A DNA stretch of 8,458 bases from Candidatus Poribacteria bacterium (GTDB taxonomy: Bacteria > Poribacteria > WGA-4E > WGA-3G). Made by a program: the position numbers and the translations under genes. Positions within the stretch are counted from its first letter, which is position 1; every line of letters starts with the position of its first letter. The stretch covers positions 1 through 8,458 of the forward strand of contig VXXH01000777.1 of NCBI GenBank assembly GCA_009835515.1, written 5' to 3'. Below are positions 1 through 4,459 of the stretch, piece by piece. A model generated the notes under the pieces. It searched no databases, had not been told where the DNA came from, and saw only the letters and a program-made list of their open reading frames with translations.

Positions 1-210
1 GTAACGAGGGATGCTTTTGTGATATTGAATGGCTTCCACTATAATAATTCTCGGTTTTCGGTTCTCAGTTAAGAAAGAATTTTGCTGAACCAACACCTAT
101 TGTAACTGATGTTGACAACTGAAGCTGACTCTTCAACTACCTCACAGCGTTGGACAACCATAATTTCATCACAATTCGCCTTTAGCAATCCCGCCTTCAG
201 ACAGAATCAA
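1..210. other. Region downstream of sat, no convincing gene
   Basis: These 210 bases follow the sat stop codon and run to the window edge. They hold a short heptad repeat (51-71) and, on the minus strand, a 39-codon open frame from a TTG at 188 to a TAA at 69. That frame starts MLKANCDEIMVVQRC and has a purine-rich stretch (GAAGGCGGG) just before its TTG. It resembles no family I recognise, and its length is compatible with chance or with a gene remnant. I see no U-tract terminator hairpin for sat. The long plus-strand open frame starting at 109 is antisense to sat and is not taken as a gene. Confidence 0.4.
51..71. repeat. Three-copy heptanucleotide tandem repeat
   Basis: Three adjacent 7-base units are visible: TCGGTTT, TCGGTTC and TCAGTTA. 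Each differs from its neighbour by one to three bases. Heptanucleotide tandem repeats of this style are known from the intergenic DNA of some bacteria, for example the STRR elements of cyanobacteria. The 8-mer TCGGTTTT at 51-58 recurs at 1536-1543 in the gap on the other side of sat, which hints at a dispersed repeat family. Three copies are few, so chance is possible. Confidence 0.35.
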
Positions 211-1407
211 TTAAGCGTTTGCCTCACTCTGGTAGTATTCCATCAAAATATCAGCGACTTCGGGGCGTGCGATTTCTGGTGGGGGTGGTTCGCCAGCGGC
301 GAGCATCTCACGCAATTGTGTCCCAGAGATGCTGAAGTAGTCGTCTGCATCGTGCGGGGAGTCGCTCATCATGACGATTTCATTGCGCTTTTTGCTCCAT
401 ACGGTGAAATTACCACGGAAGATACCGATTTCGAGCGCGTCTTCAGGGATTGTGTCGAAAATCTCCTGTGCATCGAATGCGCCGTAGTAGTCACCTGCGC
501 CTGCGTGGTCGCGTCCGACGATGAAGTGCGACGCACCGCAATTCTGACGGAAAACGGCATGGAGGAGTGCCTCTCTCGGTCCAGCATAGAGCATATCGAA
601 CCCGTAACCGGTGATAGAGACGGTATTTTCAGGGAAATAGTGTTCCACCATCGTCCGGATGCAAGCATCACGAACAGCAGCGGGAATGTCCCCAGGCTTT
701 AACTTACCGAGCAGCATGTGAATCAGGATACCATCTGCATTGACTGCCTCTTGTGCGATTTTGCAGAGTCCCTCATGGGCACGGTGCATCGGATTCCGTG
801 TCTGGAAAGCAACCACTGTATCCCACCCGCGCGCAGCGATATCTTCGCGAATTTCAACGGCTGTACGAAATGTGTCCGGGAAATCTTCGCGGAAGTAAGA
901 ATAGCTCAGCACTTGGATCGGACCTGAAAGGACGTTATCTCCAACGTCGGCGAAAGCAGGGACACCCGGATGTTCCGGATCGGTAGTTCCAAAAGTCTTT
1001 TCAATGAGGAGTTGTTTCTGCTCTGTTGAGAGTGTTTCAATCGCCGAAACCTTCATAATCGCGAGTGGGGGGTTACCATCAACGTTCGGATCGCGTAGCG
1101 CAATTCTGTCGGCATTCTTTACCGCATCGGTCAGTTGTTCAGACGGAACGATGTTCATCACAGGAACGGGCCAGAAGAGTCCGTTCGGCAGTTTCATATC
1201 TGCAGCGACGCTTGTCGCTTCGGCGATGTTCATATAGCCCGTGAGCGGTGTAAAGTAACCTGATGCGAGCATGACGGCTGATGCAGCGGCACCCGAAGAA
1301 AGTAAGACAGACGGAAGTTCCGCTGCCTCTCTGGTCAACTCGGCACGTTGGGCATCATCCGAAACGTAGAGCGGTTGTAAGGTTTCGGCTCCATGTGGTT
1401 TAATCAT
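211..1407 (-). CDS. sat: Sulfate adenylyltransferase (ATP sulfurylase)
   Basis: ATP sulfurylase joins ATP and sulfate to form APS and pyrophosphate in the cytoplasm; the reverse reaction serves sulfur oxidisers. The 398 residues match the single-subunit Sat family in length. An N-terminal PUA-like domain (about 1-165) opens with the usual PHG motif (residues 4-6). The catalytic domain carries the nucleotide-binding motif QTRNPMHRAH (202-211), LLGKLKPGDIP (232-242), GRDHAG (298-303) and ISGTQLREML (360-369), followed by PPPPEIARPEV. All key motifs are present. The cysteines that many relatives carry before the CPH motif are absent: here the stretch reads SDSPH (348-352). The ATG at 1407 is supported by the N-terminal PHG motif and by AAGGAG 13 bases upstream. 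No aprAB, dsr, cysC or transporter gene is adjacent, so assimilatory or dissimilatory use is undecided. Family assignment is very secure. Confidence 0.96.
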   Translation of the reverse strand: MIKPHGAETLQPLYVSDDAQRAELTREAAELPSVLLSSGAAASAVMLASGYFTPLTGYMNIAEATSVAADMKLPNGLFWPVPVMNIVPSEQLTDAVKNADRIALRDPNVDGNPPLAIMKVSAIETLSTEQKQLLIEKTFGTTDPEHPGVPAFADVGDNVLSGPIQVLSYSYFREDFPDTFRTAVEIREDIAARGWDTVVAFQTRNPMHRAHEGLCKIAQEAVNADGILIHMLLGKLKPGDIPAAVRDACIRTMVEHYFPENTVSITGYGFDMLYAGPREALLHAVFRQNCGASHFIVGRDHAGAGDYYGAFDAQEIFDTIPEDALEIGIFRGNFTVWSKKRNEIVMMSDSPHDADDYFSISGTQLREMLAAGEPPPPEIARPEVADILMEYYQSEANA

Positions 1408-1420
1408 TTTTTGCTAACGT

Positions 1421-1426
1421 CTCCTT
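1421..1426 (-). promoter_or_regulatory. Ribosome binding site of sat
   Basis: AAGGAG on the minus strand lies 13 bases before the ATG at 1407. The core is a good Shine-Dalgarno match, but the spacing is longer than the usual 5-10 bases. An out-of-frame ATG at 1432 lies upstream of this site and so would not use it. Confidence 0.55.
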
Positions 1427-1457
1427 GCTCATTTTTCTGCGTTGTCGAGAAATAGAA

Positions 1458-1486
1458 GGTCTATGTAAGTGTGAAGTTTTTGTCAA
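1458..1486 (-). promoter_or_regulatory. Candidate sigma-70-type promoter of sat
   Basis: On the minus strand a perfect -35 box, TTGACA (1486-1481), is followed after 17 bases by TAGACC (1463-1458). The latter matches only three of six -10 consensus positions (TATAAT). A transcript would start near 1451 and leave a leader of about 45 bases before the sat ATG. The exact -35 and ideal spacing make it plausible; the weak -10 suggests modest or activator-dependent use. Confidence 0.35.
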
Positions 1487-1505
1487 GAGTACAGTTGATT
1501 GTCTG

Positions 1506-1562
1506 GTTGCCCAAAACGAACTCTTAATCAGGGATTCGGTTTTGGACAACGGGCAAAACCGA
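1506..1562 (-). repeat. Two overlapping, mutually exclusive inverted repeats
   Basis: Hairpin A is a perfect 9-bp stem: TCGGTTTTG (1536-1544) pairs with CAAAACCGA (1554-1562) around a 9-base loop. Hairpin B pairs 1506-1520 with 1535-1550 in blocks of 4, 7 and 3 base pairs (GTTG/CAAC, CCAAAAC/GTTTTGG, GAA/TTC), with one mismatch and one bulge. Both use 1536-1544, so only one can form at a time. The element lies 3' of the GT-C-like gene and upstream of the sat promoter. Neither hairpin is followed by a U tract on the minus strand, so it is not a standard intrinsic terminator. It may be a palindromic intergenic repeat, a transcript-end stabiliser or a regulatory structure. Confidence 0.5.
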
Positions 1563-1588
1563 GCGACCTTAATAATTTAAAAAATAGT

Positions 1589-3682
1589 TTAAAAGATTTG
1601 TTCGACTGTAAAGCCGTTCCATATCCAGTGGTTGTGTTTGGCATCTGTCCTGATCCGCAGTTTCGGTGTGAAAATGACTTGGATAAGGTAACCGTTTGTT
1701 ACCTCAACTGTATCAACTTCTTCGACTTTTTTATTCCCCGCGGGGACAGTAAGGTTTCGGACAATAGGTTTTCCGTTCGCCAGCAAGTTGACTTCGTGTG
1801 TTGCACCCTCCGCGCTCTGGAAGACGTTGGTTATGCGATATTTTCCGTTGGGTAGATCCAGTTTGAAAGCAGCGTCTTCTGTGCCCCAGACAATATCTCT
1901 TGCCAGGGGACCTGAACCTTTTGGTCCTTGGGAGGCTTGGCGAGGCGATATTCTCCGAGCATCGGTTCTTGGGTCCTTGTGATTCCACTCCGTATCCCAC
2001 CCGAATTTACCTGTCTCGTACATCGTCCTCGGTCCGATAGGATGGTGATTCGGTGCCGTTTCACCGTTGTTGGGTTGCATATCAAAACGGATAATAAGGT
2101 TCCCGGATTCCGTCTTATCCCAGAGATCAAGCATCGGCTCCGGTGCTTGTCTTCTTTTGAAGAGTTTGAGGTTTTTCGTTTCGTGGATGATATCGTAGTT
2201 CGGTGTAAGATCTGCAAATTTCTCAGATTCCGGGTAAAACCAAGCAACCATATAATCGTCGTTGATATAATTTAATTCCACGCTCTTGTAATTGTTGCGG
2301 TTTACTGGAAAATAGTTATAGTTGGCTTCATAGTTCAGGAGATGCGCCACATCATCGGCGTATACACCATAGAAAGCGACGGAGTGTACAAACGGTGTGA
2401 CATATTCAACTCTCCCCAAGGCATCTGATTTATGCCAATCTGGACTGCGATGTCTAAACGAGGTATGCGGCTCTATCAGATGTGCACCGGAGACAAGTTC
2501 GGCAATCTCTGGGGCGATACGTCCATGGTCATAAGCCGTTCTGCCAAAGTGGAGCAAACTGAAAACGATGAGACACGCTGCGATAACGCCGCGAGTGATC
2601 TTACCCATGTCCAGTGCCAACCAAGGTGCCAACATCAACAGAATATAGAGATGGATCCTATCGTTAATCCAACCGCCCGGACCATAACCCCACGGGGCTC
2701 TAACGAACATGTAGGTAAACACAATCGCAATTAACAAGAAAACATCCGTCTGTTTTACCCATTCATTGCGGCGGACGCGATAATAGATAGAAATAATAAT
2801 GCCGATACCTAATATGACGAGGAGAAGATAATTAACGGGAATATGCCAGTCGGTGAAGTAGACGATGGATTTAACGCCCAAAAAGTATTCCCAAATCCAC
2901 TTCATACCACGGTGGCTACCCTCTTGGTGCTGTTTGAGACTCTGTAGATAGTACTCCATCAGCACGAAATATATTGGAATCATATAGAGAAAGAAGTGCA
3001 AAAACGGTTTGAGACGCATGATGAATTCTTGATGCCATCCGGCATGCCGTTCGCGCCACGCTGCTGCTAATGCTCTACCCCCCCATATACATCCCCCGGC
3101 TATAGAGATCCCTAAAACGATAAGACCATAAGAGGCAATGTGCGACAGATAGGTGAGCAGCAGCAATATATAAAGCACGACGAGGTGCTTTGCCTGCATA
3201 TCGTCTTTATGTTTCCACCAGAAACCGAAACTGAAGAAGAAAAACGAGATGCTCAATTGGAAGTTATAAAATCCCATGTAGAGCAGGTAATTGTAGGCGA
3301 AAGGAAAACCGAGCCAAGCGTACACAAACTTTCCTTCTCGACCTTTGTGGACAGCCTTGAGGAAATAAAAGAAAGCGATTGGGACCATGCCTATCGCTAT
3401 TGAAAGAAAAACCTTTTCGGCAATGACAGGAGGAAATACATAGAGGAGCACCATCAGCATAATATGGGACAACCAGTTCGGAAAGATCGTGATGTTCAGC
3501 TGCCAGGCATCCCGCATCTTATAGTTTTCGTGGTAGGCATACTCCTTCAAAACCTTAGCGTTGTAGACGTGGCTCACGCCGTCTTGAGAAGGGAAATAGG
3601 AAAAGATCCATAATGGGAGGAGGTGCAACACCAACAGCACTACAAATAGGTGCTTCCATGACAAACGTTTCCAGTCAAACAT
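1589..3682 (-). CDS. GT-C-like polytopic membrane protein with C-terminal beta-sandwich-like domain
   Basis: The 697-residue product has about 11-12 hydrophobic segments between residues 11 and 380, then a soluble tail. The first segment (11-30) is followed by an outward loop with Asp34 in SQDGVSHVYNA. An acidic residue at that place is typical of GT-C glycosyltransferases, which move sugars from lipid-phosphate carriers on the outer face of the membrane. That reaction is inferred from topology, not proven. Segment 331-345 (WGYGPGGWINDRIHL) is another likely outer loop. Residues about 385-515 form a soluble linker region. The last ~180 residues look like an all-beta domain: RDIVWGTEDAAFKLDL, PNGKYRI and the final WIWNGFTVEQ resemble the sugar-binding-like modules at the N-terminus of rhamnogalacturonan acetylesterases. 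The ATG is supported by GGAG 7 bases upstream. It lies 73 bases after the endonuclease gene and could be co-transcribed. The gene is certain; the product is less so. Confidence 0.9.
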   Translation of the reverse strand: MFDWKRLSWKHLFVVLLVLHLLPLWIFSYFPSQDGVSHVYNAKVLKEYAYHENYKMRDAWQLNITIFPNWLSHIMLMVLLYVFPPVIAEKVFLSIAIGMVPIAFFYFLKAVHKGREGKFVYAWLGFPFAYNYLLYMGFYNFQLSISFFFFSFGFWWKHKDDMQAKHLVVLYILLLLTYLSHIASYGLIVLGISIAGGCIWGGRALAAAWRERHAGWHQEFIMRLKPFLHFFLYMIPIYFVLMEYYLQSLKQHQEGSHRGMKWIWEYFLGVKSIVYFTDWHIPVNYLLLVILGIGIIISIYYRVRRNEWVKQTDVFLLIAIVFTYMFVRAPWGYGPGGWINDRIHLYILLMLAPWLALDMGKITRGVIAACLIVFSLLHFGRTAYDHGRIAPEIAELVSGAHLIEPHTSFRHRSPDWHKSDALGRVEYVTPFVHSVAFYGVYADDVAHLLNYEANYNYFPVNRNNYKSVELNYINDDYMVAWFYPESEKFADLTPNYDIIHETKNLKLFKRRQAPEPMLDLWDKTESGNLIIRFDMQPNNGETAPNHHPIGPRTMYETGKFGWDTEWNHKDPRTDARRISPRQASQGPKGSGPLARDIVWGTEDAAFKLDLPNGKYRITNVFQSAEGATHEVNLLANGKPIVRNLTVPAGNKKVEEVDTVEVTNGYLIQVIFTPKLRIRTDAKHNHWIWNGFTVEQIF

Positions 3683-3689
3683 GATCTTG

Positions 3690-3693
3690 CTCC
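3690..3693 (-). promoter_or_regulatory. Ribosome binding site of the GT-C-like gene
   Basis: GGAG on the minus strand lies 7 bases before the ATG at 3682. This fixes the start at that ATG, and the encoded N-terminus (MFDWKRLSWKHLF) leads directly into the first membrane segment. Confidence 0.7.
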
Positions 3694-3715
3694 GATGTAT
3701 CTACAGTCTATCTCA

Positions 3716-3748
3716 TAAATCGTAGGAGGGGTTTATAGCCCCGATTTA
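3716..3748. repeat. Intergenic palindrome (REP-like hairpin)
   Basis: A 33-base imperfect palindrome fills much of the gap between the endonuclease and GT-C-like genes. The outer arms TAAATC (3716-3721) and GATTTA (3743-3748) pair over 6 bp. Inside, GGGG (3728-3731) pairs with CCCC (3739-3742) around a 7-base loop, and six bases (GTAGGA) bulge on one side. No U tract follows on the minus strand, so termination by the standard intrinsic mechanism is unlikely. A compact palindrome in a short intergenic gap is typical of dispersed REP/MITE-like elements, but only one copy lies in this window. Confidence 0.5.
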
Positions 3749-3755
3749 CCACTTA

Positions 3756-4424
3756 TTAAGTCTGAAAGTTATCTTTAAAGTAGAGACAGTGTGCTGTCAA
3801 TGGGCACCGTTCACATAACGGTTTTCGGGCATTGCAAATGCGCCTGCCAAAATAGATTAAATTCATGTGGAAGGGATACGCCTTCCCCGTTGGTACAATT
3901 GGTGGTAGCACCTGATGCGCTTTCTCTGCGCTGCAATTCGACGGGATCAGTCCAAGACGTTTGGAAATTCGCAAAATATGTGTATCGACTGGAAAGACCT
4001 CTCTACCGCAGGCGAAAGAGAGCGTAACGGAAGCCGTTTTGATCCCTATGCCTTTGTGCTGACACAGAAGTTCCAATGCCGCCTCCGTTTCCATGTCCTG
4101 GATGAATTCTAAAGAGAGTTGTCCGTGTTCGCTTTTTAACCATGTGAGAAAGTTTTTTATGGTATGACTTTTCTGATTTCCCAATCCGGCAATTTTTATT
4201 GCCGCCTCTATCGTCTTGACATCCGCTTGCAAAACGTCTTCCCATATCGGGAAACGTTCTTTGAGTTTCACGTATCCCTTGTCCCGATTCACATCTGTCG
4301 TATTCTGCGATAAGATCGTTAAAATGAGGCATTCCAGCACATCTCCTGCACCGTCACGAGTTGGCACGCCGAGTAAATCTTCTAATGTTTCTGATATGAG
4401 TGCTGCTTTCTCTTTAAGTTCCAA
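3756..4424 (-). CDS. nth: Endonuclease III family DNA glycosylase/AP lyase
   Basis: This 222-residue protein has the full HhH-GPD plus iron-sulfur layout of endonuclease III, which removes oxidised pyrimidines and nicks the abasic site in base excision repair. LTILSQNTTDVN (35-46) matches the conserved LSxQ(x)TD segment. The helix-hairpin-helix GIGIKTA holds Lys129, equivalent to the catalytic lysine, and VDTH holds Asp147, equivalent to the catalytic aspartate. Cys197, Cys204, Cys207 and Cys213 give the C-x6-C-x2-C-x5-C spacing that binds a 4Fe-4S cluster. The start is TTG: an in-frame stop lies only nine codons upstream with no ATG or GTG between, and GGA sits about 9 bases before the TTG. 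The gene begins 35 bases after the WD40 gene, so they probably share a transcript. The SQNTTD form suggests a divergent branch of the family rather than the E. coli type, so substrate range is not certain. Confidence 0.93.
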   Translation of the reverse strand: MELKEKAALISETLEDLLGVPTRDGAGDVLECLILTILSQNTTDVNRDKGYVKLKERFPIWEDVLQADVKTIEAAIKIAGLGNQKSHTIKNFLTWLKSEHGQLSLEFIQDMETEAALELLCQHKGIGIKTASVTLSFACGREVFPVDTHILRISKRLGLIPSNCSAEKAHQVLPPIVPTGKAYPFHMNLIYFGRRICNARKPLCERCPLTAHCLYFKDNFQT

Positions 4425-4459
4425 TTGTCTTTTTCCGTGACTTGTGTTTTATAACAGGT

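Noticed and set aside
109..702. 197-codon plus-strand open frame
   Set aside because: It is antisense to sat, whose product carries all family motifs. The encoded peptide resembles no family and the frame is explained by the composition of the opposite strand.
211..1407. Dissimilatory sulfate reduction or sulfur oxidation island
   Set aside because: Only sat is present. No apr, dsr, qmo, sox or APS kinase gene is within the window, so a pathway claim is not supported.
1400..1432. Ten-codon leader peptide (MSKETLAKND) overlapping the sat start
   Set aside because: It has no ribosome binding site of its own, no run of regulatory codons such as Cys or Met, and is short enough to be chance.
1536..1562. 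Rho-independent terminator of the GT-C-like gene
   Set aside because: The 9-bp stem is good, but no run of U follows on the transcribed strand, so I list it only as an inverted repeat.
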